From Gabonibacter massiliensis (GTDB taxonomy: Bacteria; Bacteroidota; Bacteroidia; Bacteroidales; Marinifilaceae), in the NCBI GenBank assembly GCA_001487125.1, contig LN913013.1, positions 2,149,110 to 2,213,109 of the forward strand: a DNA stretch of 64,000 nt, in the 5' to 3' direction. Positions 36,850-46,041 of this stretch are shown piece after piece; the first letter of the stretch is position 1, and each line of letters begins with the position of its first letter. The notes under the pieces are model-generated. The model was not told where the DNA came from. It ran no database searches and saw only the letters and a program-made list of their open reading frames with translations. The position numbers were made by a program, and so were the translations under genes.

Positions 36850-37755
36850 TTAGTCTGAATATTCTTTTTGGCAATCCTTGCAATGAGATCCCGGTGCTTC
36901 AAATTCCAACGTGGCATGAATAATGCCGATATGCTCCAATTCATGTTTCAAATCGCATTTTACGGTTTCCATTTGGGACATGTCATCGATGACGACGTGT
37001 ACGGTAAGAGCGGTTTCGGTCGTGCTTAAAGCCCAGATATGCAAATGATGAAATCCTTTTACCCCGCGGGCAGAGGCAATGGTTTTTTCGACCTGTCTGT
37101 AATCGGTTCCGGCGGGAACCCCGTCTAAGGACAAGCGAATACTGTCTCGCAGCAATCCCCAAGTGGAATAAACGATGATGACGGCAATTCCGATCCCGAT
37201 AAGCGGATCGATGATATTCCATCCCGTGTTGGCGATAATCAATCCGGAGACCAAAACACCGATGGAGACCAAGGCATCTGCTGCCATATGTAGATAAGCT
37301 CCTTTTACGTTCAGGTCCTTTTCTTTATCTTTCATAAACAGCCAGGCCGTGATCCCATTGATGACTACTCCGACTCCGGCAACCCAGGCGACGGCGTCTC
37401 CGTCGACCGGCTGAGGATGGAATAGTTTGTTGATGCTTTCTCCCAAGATGAAGCCTACGGCAATCAACAGGATGACGGCATTTAAAAGGGAGGCTAAGAC
37501 CGTGCTTTTTTTGTAGCCGTACGTGTATTTGGTATTGGCTTGTACGCGGGAAAGCCGGAAAGCCAGCATGGCCAATACAAGACTGAAGACATCGCTTAAG
37601 TTGTGTCCCGCATCCGAGAGTAATCCCAAAGAATTAAACCAGAATCCTGCAACGAATTCAACGACCACGAAAGCCGTGTTTAACATGATCCCTATGATAA
37701 AAGCTTTATTTAGACTGGTGATTCTATGGTGGTGATGTTCGTGCGTATGTTCCAT
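36850..37755 (-). CDS. czcD: Cation diffusion facilitator (zinc exporter type)
   Basis: This inner-membrane metal/proton antiporter has 301 residues. The His-rich N-terminus (HTHEHHHHR) is a likely metal-capture tail. Site-A ligands are seen in LGLLSDAGHNLSD (HxxxD) near residues 43-55 and in HMAADALVSIGV (HxxxD) near 156-167. A cytoplasmic domain occupies the last 90 residues (FHHLHIWAL). It follows zupT by 10 bases, so an importer and an exporter share one transcript. The symbol is by family; the metal is inferred to be zinc or another divalent ion. Confidence 0.88.
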   Translation of the reverse strand: MEHTHEHHHHRITSLNKAFIIGIMLNTAFVVVEFVAGFWFNSLGLLSDAGHNLSDVFSLVLAMLAFRLSRVQANTKYTYGYKKSTVLASLLNAVILLIAVGFILGESINKLFHPQPVDGDAVAWVAGVGVVINGITAWLFMKDKEKDLNVKGAYLHMAADALVSIGVLVSGLIIANTGWNIIDPLIGIGIAVIIVYSTWGLLRDSIRLSLDGVPAGTDYRQVEKTIASARGVKGFHHLHIWALSTTETALTVHVVIDDMSQMETVKCDLKHELEHIGIIHATLEFEAPGSHCKDCQKEYSD

Positions 37756-37764
37756 TTCTTTTGG

Positions 37765-38568
37765 TTATGCCAATAAAATTAAACTTAAAGCCATGATTCC
37801 CATTCCGGAGATAAGTCCGTAGATGGAGATGTGGTGTTCTCCGTATTCCCGGGCGGCAGGAAGTAATTCATCTATGGAAATAAAGACCATGATACCTGCG
37901 ACGGCTGCGAAGATACATCCCATCAGAACGGGCGACATAAAGGGCATGAGTACTAAATAAGCCAGAAGAGCACCGGTCGGTTCCGCCAGGCCGGACAGAA
38001 GGGAATAACGAAATGCCTTTTTACGATCTCCGGTTGCATGGTAAATAGGAACAGAAACGGCAATACCTTCCGGGATGTTGTGGATGGCGATAGCGACGGC
38101 TATTGCAATTCCTAAAGTCGGGCTTTCCACTGCAGCCGTGAAAGTAGCGATACCTTCCGGGAAGTTATGGATGCCGATGGCCAGGGCCGTCATCAGTCCC
38201 ATGCGCATCAATTTTGTATCTTTGGGGGGAGGGGTATCCATACTTTCTACGGAACGAACTTCGTGAGGATTTTCAAAGGAAGGTACCAGACGATCGATGA
38301 TACCGATCAATGACATTCCCGCGAAGAAGCAGAGGACCGTCATGGTCATACCGTATTTTGAACCTAACTCGGCCGTAAGGGAAGTTTCCGCCTGTTGGAA
38401 GATTTCCACGAAAGAGACGTATATCATTACTCCTGCGGAGAGTCCCAGCGAAAAGGAGAGAAAACGTTTGTTCGTGTGATGGGTGAAAAAAGCGATCAGG
38501 CTACCGATACCGGTTGCCAATCCTGCAAGTAAAGTCAATAATAACGGAATAAATAAACTTTCTTTCAT
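37765..38568 (-). CDS. zupT: ZIP family metal permease ZupT
   Basis: This 267-residue inner-membrane ZIP transporter brings zinc and other divalent metals into the cytoplasm. The paired metal motifs are [10 protein letters not shown] near residues 136-145 and [10 protein letters not shown] near 164-173, in helices four and five. About eight transmembrane helices are visible. It is the first gene of a two-gene unit with czcD, 10 bases apart. A palindrome and a -7 element lie upstream. Confidence 0.92.
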   Translation of the reverse strand: MKESLFIPLLLTLLAGLATGIGSLIAFFTHHTNKRFLSFSLGLSAGVMIYVSFVEIFQQAETSLTAELGSKYGMTMTVLCFFAGMSLIGIIDRLVPSFENPHEVRSVESMDTPPPKDTKLMRMGLMTALAIGIHNFPEGIATFTAAVESPTLGIAIAVAIAIHNIPEGIAVSVPIYHATGDRKKAFRYSLLSGLAEPTGALLAYLVLMPFMSPVLMGCIFAAVAGIMVFISIDELLPAAREYGEHHISIYGLISGMGIMALSLILLA

Positions 38569-38583
38569 GAATTCGATATTATC

Positions 38584-38596
38584 CGGGTTATACCCG
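38584..38596. promoter_or_regulatory. Palindrome in the zupT leader
   Basis: CGGGTTATACCCG is a perfect 13-base palindrome ending 16 bases before the zupT start, downstream of its -7 element. It could be a metal-regulator operator or an RNA hairpin over the start region. Confidence 0.4.
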
Positions 38597-38629
38597 ATGT
38601 TTTCCGGAGATTTCGTTTGGTTTATTTTA

Positions 38630-38637
38630 CAAAGATA
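38630..38637 (-). promoter_or_regulatory. -7 element for zupT-czcD
   Basis: The minus strand reads TATCTTTG, fitting TAnnTTTG, 62 bases before the zupT ATG. It separates this unit from the cobalamin operon upstream. Confidence 0.5.
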
Positions 38638-38754
38638 GATTTTTTACGGGTATGAAAAAGCCTCGGTAAAGAAAATGAAAATTCATTTTTTGGGACATGG
38701 GATGGACGTTTTCGGAGTGCTGCAGAGGACCATCGTTTCTCGGGAAGGTTTAAG

Positions 38755-39777
38755 TTAGGGTAGGGATTTTAAAAGATCGGTCAATTCTTCGAACGAGTGT
38801 ACGGGGATTTTTTCTCCCCCGGAGGGAAGAAAACTCATCTCCCGGGCCGTTTTTAGTTTTAATATCGGGTAAAGAGTGGAAGGGTAGGGATAGGAAAGGC
38901 AGATGTAATGGTTTCTGTTTAAAGCGTTGATCGCCCAATGTTTTAAGGTTTCGTCTTCCGCCTCGACGATGATATGGCGATCTCCCCGTATGGGCGGATA
39001 ATAGTTTCCCTGGGTAAGGTCGAATTTTATTTTTTCCCGGTCGAATAGCGTATCCATGCTGTTATCGAAAATCAGGTCTTCCGTTACCCCGCAACGTAAT
39101 CCTTCCGTTTTCGATAGCAACCATAGCCGATCCGCCAGAATAAGGGCTTGTTCTATATCATGGGTGGATAACAGAATCGTTTTTTGTTGTCGGTAAGCAA
39201 GGGTATGCAGGAGTTGCATGATCTCTATTCGGCTCGTTACGTCTAAAAAAGCGGTGGGTTCATCTAAAAGAATTACCGGACATTCTTGGACCAATGCTTT
39301 GGCTATCATCGTTTTTTGTCGTTCTCCGTCGGATAGTTCGGCAACGTAATTATTGAATTTGTTTTCTATCCCCACGGAACTCATAGCCTCTTCGATGATT
39401 TTGTGGTCACGTGCATGGAGTCGTCCGAAAAATCCGGTATGCGGTTGACGTCCTAAAGAGATTAATTCATAGACGGTCAATCCTCCGGCCTGTGTCCGGT
39501 CCGTGAGTACTACCCCTATTTTTCGGGAACGTTCTTTTTCCGAATAGTCGGATAAAGGTTTCCCTTCGAGTTGCACTTCTCCCGTTAATGGGGGTTGGAA
39601 TGATGCGAGTGTACGTAAAAGCGTGGATTTACCGGCCCCGTTGGGTCCCAAAAGACAGACTAATTCTCCTCTATGGAGTTCGAAAGAGAGGTGTTGCTGG
39701 ATTGGGTTCGTCTCTTTCCGGCCTTTCCTGTATCCGATGGTCAGGTCCTGCGACCGTATGATGGGATTATTTTGCAT
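38755..39777 (-). CDS. btuD: Cobalamin ABC transporter ATP-binding protein
   Basis: This ATPase energises B12 import across the inner membrane. Walker A is LLGPNGAGKSTLL near residues 37-49. The signature LSDGERQK is near 145-152; it has D where many have G. Walker B is CPVILLDEPTAF near 165-176, and the H-loop is LLSTHD. About 95 residues follow the ATPase core, an extension I cannot name. It lies 1 base after btuC at the end of the riboswitch-headed cluster. FecE-type iron-siderophore ATPases look alike; the B12 assignment rests on the operon. Confidence 0.88.
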   Translation of the reverse strand: MQNNPIIRSQDLTIGYRKGRKETNPIQQHLSFELHRGELVCLLGPNGAGKSTLLRTLASFQPPLTGEVQLEGKPLSDYSEKERSRKIGVVLTDRTQAGGLTVYELISLGRQPHTGFFGRLHARDHKIIEEAMSSVGIENKFNNYVAELSDGERQKTMIAKALVQECPVILLDEPTAFLDVTSRIEIMQLLHTLAYRQQKTILLSTHDIEQALILADRLWLLSKTEGLRCGVTEDLIFDNSMDTLFDREKIKFDLTQGNYYPPIRGDRHIIVEAEDETLKHWAINALNRNHYICLSYPYPSTLYPILKLKTAREMSFLPSGGEKIPVHSFEELTDLLKSLP

Positions 39778-39778
39778 A

Positions 39779-40825
39779 TTAGTTGAAGTATTGGATCTTG
39801 CGTTGTTTAATGATGACGTAAATGATCACGGGGGCTCCCAATACCGGCGTTACGGCATTTAACGGAATGATGCCCGATTCCCCCGGTAATACGCATATCA
39901 GATTACATAATAGGGCAATGGCCCCTCCCAGCAGCATGGTGTTCGGAAGGAGAGAATTATGGTTCGAGGTGCCCAACAGGAGTCGTGCGACATGAGGAAC
40001 AGCTAAGCCGATAAAAGCGATAGGACCGCAAAAGGCCGTTGTGACTGCTGTTAATAGCCCGGTAGCGATCAGTAGCATATGACGGATACGGCGGATGTTT
40101 ATACCTAAGTTCTCGGCATATCGAGTGCCTAACAGAAGGGCATTCAGGGGTTTTGTCAATGATAAGGAGAGGAGCAATCCGATGAGACAGGTAGCGGAGA
40201 AAAAGGGCAATTGTTCCATAGATACTCCGCCGAAATTTCCCATCCCCCATATAATATAAGAGTGTACCCCTTCCGCCGTGGCAAAAAAGTTCAACAGGGC
40301 AATGACGGAAGAAGCTATATAGCCGATCATAATACCGATAATTAACAACATGATATTGCTTTTCGTCAGTGTAGAGAAAAACAGAATCATTCCCATAACT
40401 ACCATGGAACCGGTAAAAGCTCCCAGAGTGACGGAAAAAAAACCGGATAAGTTGAATGCGCCCGCTGAAATAATGCCTCCTCCCAATAACATGACAAGGG
40501 CGACTCCCAAGCTGGATCCGGTCGTAATTCCTAAGATGGAAGGGCCGGCTAAAGGATTGTTGAAGGCTGTTTGTAACATCAAACCGGAAGCCGCTAATGC
40601 CGCTCCGCATAATAGGGCCGTAATACATTGGGGAACGCGTGATTCCCAAATAATAAATCTCCAACTCGCTTTTTCGACATCCTGTCCGCACAAGATGTCC
40701 CAAACGGCATCAACGGGTATATGGACGGAACCTATGATCAAATTACCATACAACAACACCAGGATGGTGCCTGTTAGTAATATTCCGAATTTTCGGCCGG
40801 GAGATGTCATGTGTGAGGTATTCAT
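39779..40825 (-). CDS. btuC: Cobalamin ABC transporter permease
   Basis: This FecCD/BtuC-family permease has 348 residues and about ten transmembrane helices. Family segments are RVPQCITALLCGAALAASGLMLQ near residue 50 (read in two parts) and GPIAFIGLAVPHVARLLLGTSNH near residue 250. The latter is the cytoplasmic loop that docks the ATPase. It overlaps the end of btuF by 4 bases. The substrate is inferred from the B12 riboswitch and neighbours. Confidence 0.9.
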   Translation of the reverse strand: MNTSHMTSPGRKFGILLTGTILVLLYGNLIIGSVHIPVDAVWDILCGQDVEKASWRFIIWESRVPQCITALLCGAALAASGLMLQTAFNNPLAGPSILGITTGSSLGVALVMLLGGGIISAGAFNLSGFFSVTLGAFTGSMVVMGMILFFSTLTKSNIMLLIIGIMIGYIASSVIALLNFFATAEGVHSYIIWGMGNFGGVSMEQLPFFSATCLIGLLLSLSLTKPLNALLLGTRYAENLGINIRRIRHMLLIATGLLTAVTTAFCGPIAFIGLAVPHVARLLLGTSNHNSLLPNTMLLGGAIALLCNLICVLPGESGIIPLNAVTPVLGAPVIIYVIIKQRKIQYFN

Positions 40826-41943
40826 TCCGTCAGTTTTTGGAAATAATATGCTTGATAATCTTTCACTAATTCAGGATGAAAAATACTTATCAGGTCTTTT
40901 AATAATAATTCGGGGTGGAAGGGGGACTCCTCGTAAAAAGCGACCTTACCCGTGTTGCATCCGTACACGTTCTTCTCTTTGAAGGCTTTGAATTTGGCGT
41001 AGGGAGCGTAGTCCGATTTTAATTCGCGAAGAGTCTTGTCTGTTTGCTGATTGTATTTTATCAGCCAAAAATCGGCCTCGTGTCCCTGGTCGAAAACAAC
41101 TTCGAAGGCCAGGGGAACAGATCCGCTCCGGGGGTCGTCGCTCCATAGATAGTGGGCGCCGGCATCCGAATACAGTTGTCCCATCGTGCTTTTTCCACCC
41201 GGCACGTACCAGGCCGATCCGCTTCTTAGTTCGCTGATAACGGAGGGTTTTGACGGTGCCGTCAAGGCCAATTGACATAATCGCTTATACTCTTTTGTTA
41301 CCGCTGAAAAGAGAGAGTCTGCTGTTGCTGCCTGTCCGAATAATAATCCGTAAAAGCGCATCCATTCCGCCCGTCCCAAGGGAGAGGTTTCCATGTAATC
41401 GGCACATTCGATGATCGGTACGTCCAATTTTTCAATTCGTCCGTAGCCGCCGCTATTTTCGAAAGGAGAGAGTAAGATGGCATCCGGGTGAATATCGATG
41501 ATTTTTTCGATATCGGGATTCATGCTGCTTCCCAAATCGGCGATTTTACCTGAGGAACATCCTTCTTGTATTTCCGGTATTTTGATATACTGGAGATCGC
41601 AAACGCCGACGATACTTGTTATTGAACCCAATTGCCGAAGCAGGCTGCAATGGACGGAAGAGTAGACGATCGCCTTAGACAACGGGATTTTCACTACGGT
41701 TCCTTCCGGGAGATGAGTCGGAACTTTTTTCTCTTTCGGAACCAAAATGTAAGTATGTAATATTTTAGTAGTATCCCAGGGATTACGCAGTTGGGCTATC
41801 GTGTAGTCTTCAATCGGGAACAGCACGAGATTCTCGGCGTATTTCAGAGGGATCGGAGCCCCGGCAGCGTTTGAACCGGATGGTTGGTTTTTGCAGGAAA
41901 AACAAAGAAGAATAAGACCGACGAATAGGATATGAATTTTCAT
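40822..41943 (-). CDS. btuF: Cobalamin-binding periplasmic lipoprotein (BtuF-like)
   Basis: This periplasmic binding protein delivers B12 to BtuCD. ATG 41943 gives a lipoprotein signal (MKIHILFVGLILLCFSCKN) with cysteine at residue 17 and a 373-residue product; the frame upstream to 42030 overlaps the previous gene and is unlikely. The helical-backbone binding fold is recognisable in SIVGVCDLQYIKIPEIQEG, DIEKIIDIHPDAILLSP and the late VYGCNTGKVAFYEESPFHPE block. It is longer than E. coli BtuF. It is separated from the upstream LRR gene by 64 bases with a hairpin. Confidence 0.87.
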   Translation of the reverse strand: MKIHILFVGLILLCFSCKNQPSGSNAAGAPIPLKYAENLVLFPIEDYTIAQLRNPWDTTKILHTYILVPKEKKVPTHLPEGTVVKIPLSKAIVYSSVHCSLLRQLGSITSIVGVCDLQYIKIPEIQEGCSSGKIADLGSSMNPDIEKIIDIHPDAILLSPFENSGGYGRIEKLDVPIIECADYMETSPLGRAEWMRFYGLLFGQAATADSLFSAVTKEYKRLCQLALTAPSKPSVISELRSGSAWYVPGGKSTMGQLYSDAGAHYLWSDDPRSGSVPLAFEVVFDQGHEADFWLIKYNQQTDKTLRELKSDYAPYAKFKAFKEKNVYGCNTGKVAFYEESPFHPELLLKDLISIFHPELVKDYQAYYFQKLTE

Positions 41944-41974
41944 AGATATAAAAATAGATAAATATAGTGTGATT

Positions 41975-42000
41975 GTCCTGCCCGTTTTTTCAGGCAGGAC
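41975..42000. other. Intercistronic hairpin between the second LRR gene and btuF
   Basis: GTCCTGCC (41975-41982) pairs with GGCAGGAC (41993-42000) across a 10-base loop. On the coding (minus) strand it is followed by AATC, not a T run, so it is more likely an mRNA-stability or processing element than a terminator. Confidence 0.5.
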
Positions 42001-42007
42001 TTTTCTA

Positions 42008-43933
42008 TCAGGGTTTATCCCATAAGCCATTTTCCATATCTTGGTAAGTCGGATCGTATCCGTTGCCGGAAACCTTCCATTGGGCTGCTTCCAAAGAGTA
42101 GATGACGCCTTCTATTCCTTTAAATGAGGTCAACATCATGTTGTGTTGAATTTTAATACTGCCTACACTCTTCAAGGAACTGAAACCGTTTAGGTCGGTG
42201 ATGTATTTGTTGCTGTAATAAGAGCTGAAACCGCATAAGGCAAACATGCCGCCCACGCTTTGCAGTTTGGGAGCCTGAACATCTGACATATTGCTTTGAT
42301 AGTTTGCCGTGGTTATATTGAAATCACCTTTTACCGTTTCCAATACCGGGAGTGCTAAGATGTCGACGTTGACTCCTTCTGCTTTTAAACTTCCTAATTT
42401 TTTCAAAGCGGATAAATCGAGCGTGATCTTATTCTGAATTTGGATATCCAGCTTTCCGCCGATTTCCGTTAACCGGGGTAAATTAAAGCTTCCTGTAAGG
42501 CCGTAGACCAATAACGTGAAATCGCCGTTTACTTTTTCAATATCCAATGTCCTGTCCTGATCCGGTATATTGATGTAATACCTCAATCGGTCGACCTCTT
42601 TAATCCCTTTTATAAGGATATTGGATGTGGTGACATTGATATAGCCCGGGAAAATTTCTTTACCGGTTAAGGTCGCTTCATTTTTTATCCCTTCGAATTC
42701 CATTGAAGTAAGATTTTCCAAATTCGAAATATTTACATCTTTCAGGGCATCATTATTTTTGATAGCCAATCTGGGAACTCTTTTTAATGAGGAGAAATCG
42801 GAGAATGACTCAAAAGGCACGGAGTAAATAGTTAAGGTACCTCTTACCTCTTTAAGAGAGGAGAACCCGTTTAAGCGGGTAATCAACGGGAGTCTGTACA
42901 TCCAAAAATCTCCTCCCACGTAAGAGAGCGCTTTCAATCCGTCTAAATTTTCCACTGCCGATAGGTTATCCAGAGTGAATTTTCCACCGATGAATTCCAG
43001 CGCTTTCAGTCCGTCCACGTTTGTGATCTTACTGATGTCGGAAAGATTCAACTCTCCGTCGACTCTTTTTAACGAGGATAGATCCAATTCGACCAAAGAA
43101 CGATCGGAAGATAGATTCAATGCACCCCAAATCTTTTCCACCTTAGGTGCTGAAAGGGTTTCCAAGGTCGAGAGCGATCCCAAAGTAACACTTCCCCCAA
43201 TATTGGTTAACTTGGGAAAGTTTATGGTTGCGATCTTACTCTGACTGCTTTCTACATATAACGTTTGGGCGATATCTTTTAATTGGGGGAGGTTTACCTC
43301 TTCCAGTCCGGTCCCTTTGTTGATGCGTATGGCCCCGACCGATTCTAAATTTTCCAATCCTTCTAAATTCGTCCCGCCGTATGTAGAGTTGATGATGAGG
43401 TCGTATTTTACTTTCCGAAGTTTGGCCAAGGGAGCCAGAGAGGTGACGGTTGCCTCGCCTTCTGCTTCTCCGATGGTCAGACTTCCGTTTACTTCATTTA
43501 TGTCCTGTGCGGCGAAGGCTTCCAGGTCGGCTTGGGTTGCCAATACGACATTGCCTTCATGAGCGACGGATCTCTTCTCTACGACATAAGTATAGGTACG
43601 TTTACTCCCGTTATACGAAGTAACCGTAAACGTCTGTTTGATATTCCATGCCTGTACTTCCGAAAGGGACGGAGAGAGGGTAGCGTTTTCACTGGTCGTA
43701 ATGGCGGCGGAAATGCCGTCGAAAGTAAAGTTTTCGGGAACGACCAGTTTGATGCTGTCCCCGTGAATTGTCGTGTGCAGTAAAGCTTCTCCTTGTTTCA
43801 GACGAAAGGAGGTTATATAGTTGTCTCCTCCCGTAAAATCACTTTCGTCGTCGCTACAACTCGTCACGAGAAGCGAGATAAACAAAAAGAAAAAAACTCT
43901 TTTTATAGATAACAGTTGCATATTCTTTTTCAT
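42008..43933 (-). CDS. Surface lipoprotein with receptor-L-like leucine-rich repeats (second copy)
   Basis: The 641-residue protein has a lipoprotein signal (FFFLFISLLVTSCSDDES) with an acidic stretch after the cysteine, typical of surface-exported Bacteroidota lipoproteins. An Ig-like N-terminal domain covers about 35-120 (ITSFRLKQGEALLHTTIHGD). From about 130 on, irregular leucine-rich repeats of 20-25 residues follow (L..VGG.L.L...L..L.GL). It is a paralogue of the gene just upstream: both share the domain order and end in a region like NGLWDKP / NGQWTEP. Its place in the B12 operon suggests corrinoid capture or receptor support, which is inference. Confidence 0.8.
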   Translation of the reverse strand: MKKNMQLLSIKRVFFFLFISLLVTSCSDDESDFTGGDNYITSFRLKQGEALLHTTIHGDSIKLVVPENFTFDGISAAITTSENATLSPSLSEVQAWNIKQTFTVTSYNGSKRTYTYVVEKRSVAHEGNVVLATQADLEAFAAQDINEVNGSLTIGEAEGEATVTSLAPLAKLRKVKYDLIINSTYGGTNLEGLENLESVGAIRINKGTGLEEVNLPQLKDIAQTLYVESSQSKIATINFPKLTNIGGSVTLGSLSTLETLSAPKVEKIWGALNLSSDRSLVELDLSSLKRVDGELNLSDISKITNVDGLKALEFIGGKFTLDNLSAVENLDGLKALSYVGGDFWMYRLPLITRLNGFSSLKEVRGTLTIYSVPFESFSDFSSLKRVPRLAIKNNDALKDVNISNLENLTSMEFEGIKNEATLTGKEIFPGYINVTTSNILIKGIKEVDRLRYYINIPDQDRTLDIEKVNGDFTLLVYGLTGSFNLPRLTEIGGKLDIQIQNKITLDLSALKKLGSLKAEGVNVDILALPVLETVKGDFNITTANYQSNMSDVQAPKLQSVGGMFALCGFSSYYSNKYITDLNGFSSLKSVGSIKIQHNMMLTSFKGIEGVIYSLEAAQWKVSGNGYDPTYQDMENGLWDKP

Positions 43934-43947
43934 TTACGAATTAAACT

Positions 43948-46041
43948 TCAATTTTGGTTGGGTTCTGTCCATTGGCCGTTTTGTAACATTTCGAGTGTCG
44001 GATTGTACTTGTTTTTCTCCGTTTTTAAACTGGAAATGCCCGGAATCGCCTGTTTTAAGCCTAAAAATGATACCAATGCTGCCTGACTGGTGATCTCGAC
44101 CTCTTTTACGCTCGCAAGAGCAGAGAATCCGTCCAGATGGGTCAATGCCTTATTGGTATAATAACTGCTGCTCGTGTTTAGTGTCAGTTTATTGCCAATG
44201 CTTATCAAAGCCGGCATTTCGATAGAGGCAAAAGAGTTGCTATAGTCGGCCGTTGAGATGGTCATGTCTCCGCCGACTGCTGTTAAGGCCGGTATTTTCA
44301 GGGCGAAGTTTTTGGAGAAATTGTTGATCTTCAAATTCGCTCCGACCTTTGTAAGCAAGGGTACTCCGAATTCGGTTAAGCTACTCAGGCTTGACTTTAA
44401 GGTCAAATTTCCGGATACCTCTGTCAGATGCGGGAATTTTAGTGTCTTAAGTGAACTTGTATTTGCAGTAAGATCCCCGTTGATTTTGGTTATGCCTTGG
44501 GCGTCGATGTTGTATAAGGCATATCCGTTTAAATCCAAGCCTCCGATCTCTTCTATACCTTCCAATAAGGGAAACAGATTATCTGTTTGGGAGATAGAGG
44601 AGGTGCATTCCAGACGAAGGATACCGTTGAATACCTTGTCTCCGATTACTTTAGCGGTGGCTAATGTTTTGTTCAACAGGTTGAGCGTCGCGATGTCCAA
44701 GCCTTTGATATGGATCTCGGTTATATGATTCAGATTGGATAACTTTAGTTCGTTGATTTTCTTTAAAGTTGCCGGGGCTTCGAATTTTTCAAAATGGGTT
44801 ATGGACTGAATCGTGAATATGCCTCCGATCGATGCCAGAGCCGGGAACCCGTCTAAATTTTCCAGGTGGGACAAGCTTTCGAGGGTTAGGTTACCGGTTA
44901 TTTCGCGGAGGAGAGGAAATTTGCATGTAAGAATGGAGTTATTTCTTAATTTGATCTCTGCAACCTGTTCCAGTACGGGCATCTCCAGTTCGAGGATTTG
45001 ACAATACCTGATATCCAGTGTCCCGGAAATCTCTTTTAAAGCGGGAGTGTTTAATATCTTAAGCATGGACTTGGAAGTATTGGCAAAAATAGACATACCT
45101 CCGCACTTTTCTAAAGCGGGTAGATCGATCCGCTCCACCTTTTCCAGTTTTTCGATGGAGAAGTTGTCTCCGATTCGGACTAAATTAGGGAAATAGATAG
45201 TCGGAATCAAAGAGAGAGAACCTGAAGAGGTATAGGTCAGGCCTCCTTCTATTTCCTCCAACGCGGGGAACTCTGTTTGAGCTAAATTTCCTGAAACATT
45301 CAAATGACGTCCGATACGGTTTAGCTTGGGACACACGATTTGTTCTACCTTCGCATGATTTACCGTAAAGTCTTTTCCCACGGAAATCAGGTGCGGAAAC
45401 TCTATCAGTTCGAGGTTCTTGCCTGCCTGGATCGAGACTCCTCCCACTTTCTCCAAATTCTCTAATCCCAACAGATCTTTTCCGGTATACCGGTCATTGA
45501 CGATCAAATCGTATCGTATCTCCCGAAGGTTATGTAACGGAACTAAAGAGGTGATCGAGTCTTCGCCGGAAGTCGATGCAATGATCAGATTTCCGTTGAT
45601 TGCCGTGATTCCGTTTGTTTCGAATGCATTTACCTCCTCTTGTGTCGTGAGTTGTATGCTTCCTTCCAGTACGGATTGTTCTTTTTTTACCAGATAGTAA
45701 TAGACTCTTTGTTCTCCGTTCGAAGCATTGACTTTAAAAAGCATTTGTTCGTCCCATTTGTCGATCTCTTCCGGGGAGGGTGTAATACGTGCCCGTTCGC
45801 TCAAAGTCAGTTCTGCTTTGGCCCCTTCCAGTGAAAGAGCTGCGGGGGCTGTGATGATGATACTGTCGTTGATCAACTCTGCCTTTAAAGAGGTACTGCC
45901 CTGTGTCAAAATAAAAGAGGTGATGTAATTATCCATTCCGTTAAAGGGATCGTCCTTGTCGTTACATCCCGTGATTCCGAGTACGGCAAAGAGCATGAAA
46001 ACCGACCCTGTTATATTCCATTTTTTCATATTCATGATCAT
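43948..46041 (-). CDS. Surface lipoprotein with receptor-L-like leucine-rich repeats (first copy)
   Basis: The 697-residue protein begins with a lipoprotein signal (VFMLFAVLGITGCNDKDD). An Ig-like domain (YITSFILTQGSTSLKAELIND) follows. Many leucine-rich units of the EGFR/Ecm33 receptor-L style come next, with recurring LxxIGG and LExVGG turns. It overlaps the PKD-type gene upstream by 4 bases (ATGA), so ATG 46041 is likely, though ATG 46029 would give a tidier signal peptide. The following paralogue starts 14 bases downstream. No enzyme motif is present. It probably binds a ligand at the cell surface; a corrinoid or corrinoid-carrying protein is the natural guess from context. Confidence 0.8.
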   Translation of the reverse strand: MIMNMKKWNITGSVFMLFAVLGITGCNDKDDPFNGMDNYITSFILTQGSTSLKAELINDSIIITAPAALSLEGAKAELTLSERARITPSPEEIDKWDEQMLFKVNASNGEQRVYYYLVKKEQSVLEGSIQLTTQEEVNAFETNGITAINGNLIIASTSGEDSITSLVPLHNLREIRYDLIVNDRYTGKDLLGLENLEKVGGVSIQAGKNLELIEFPHLISVGKDFTVNHAKVEQIVCPKLNRIGRHLNVSGNLAQTEFPALEEIEGGLTYTSSGSLSLIPTIYFPNLVRIGDNFSIEKLEKVERIDLPALEKCGGMSIFANTSKSMLKILNTPALKEISGTLDIRYCQILELEMPVLEQVAEIKLRNNSILTCKFPLLREITGNLTLESLSHLENLDGFPALASIGGIFTIQSITHFEKFEAPATLKKINELKLSNLNHITEIHIKGLDIATLNLLNKTLATAKVIGDKVFNGILRLECTSSISQTDNLFPLLEGIEEIGGLDLNGYALYNIDAQGITKINGDLTANTSSLKTLKFPHLTEVSGNLTLKSSLSSLTEFGVPLLTKVGANLKINNFSKNFALKIPALTAVGGDMTISTADYSNSFASIEMPALISIGNKLTLNTSSSYYTNKALTHLDGFSALASVKEVEITSQAALVSFLGLKQAIPGISSLKTEKNKYNPTLEMLQNGQWTEPNQN

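Noticed and set aside
38672-38689. AT-only inverted repeat between btuD and zupT as a possible operon terminator
   Set aside because: The stem has almost no GC pairs and only a 2-base loop; it would be too weak to call.
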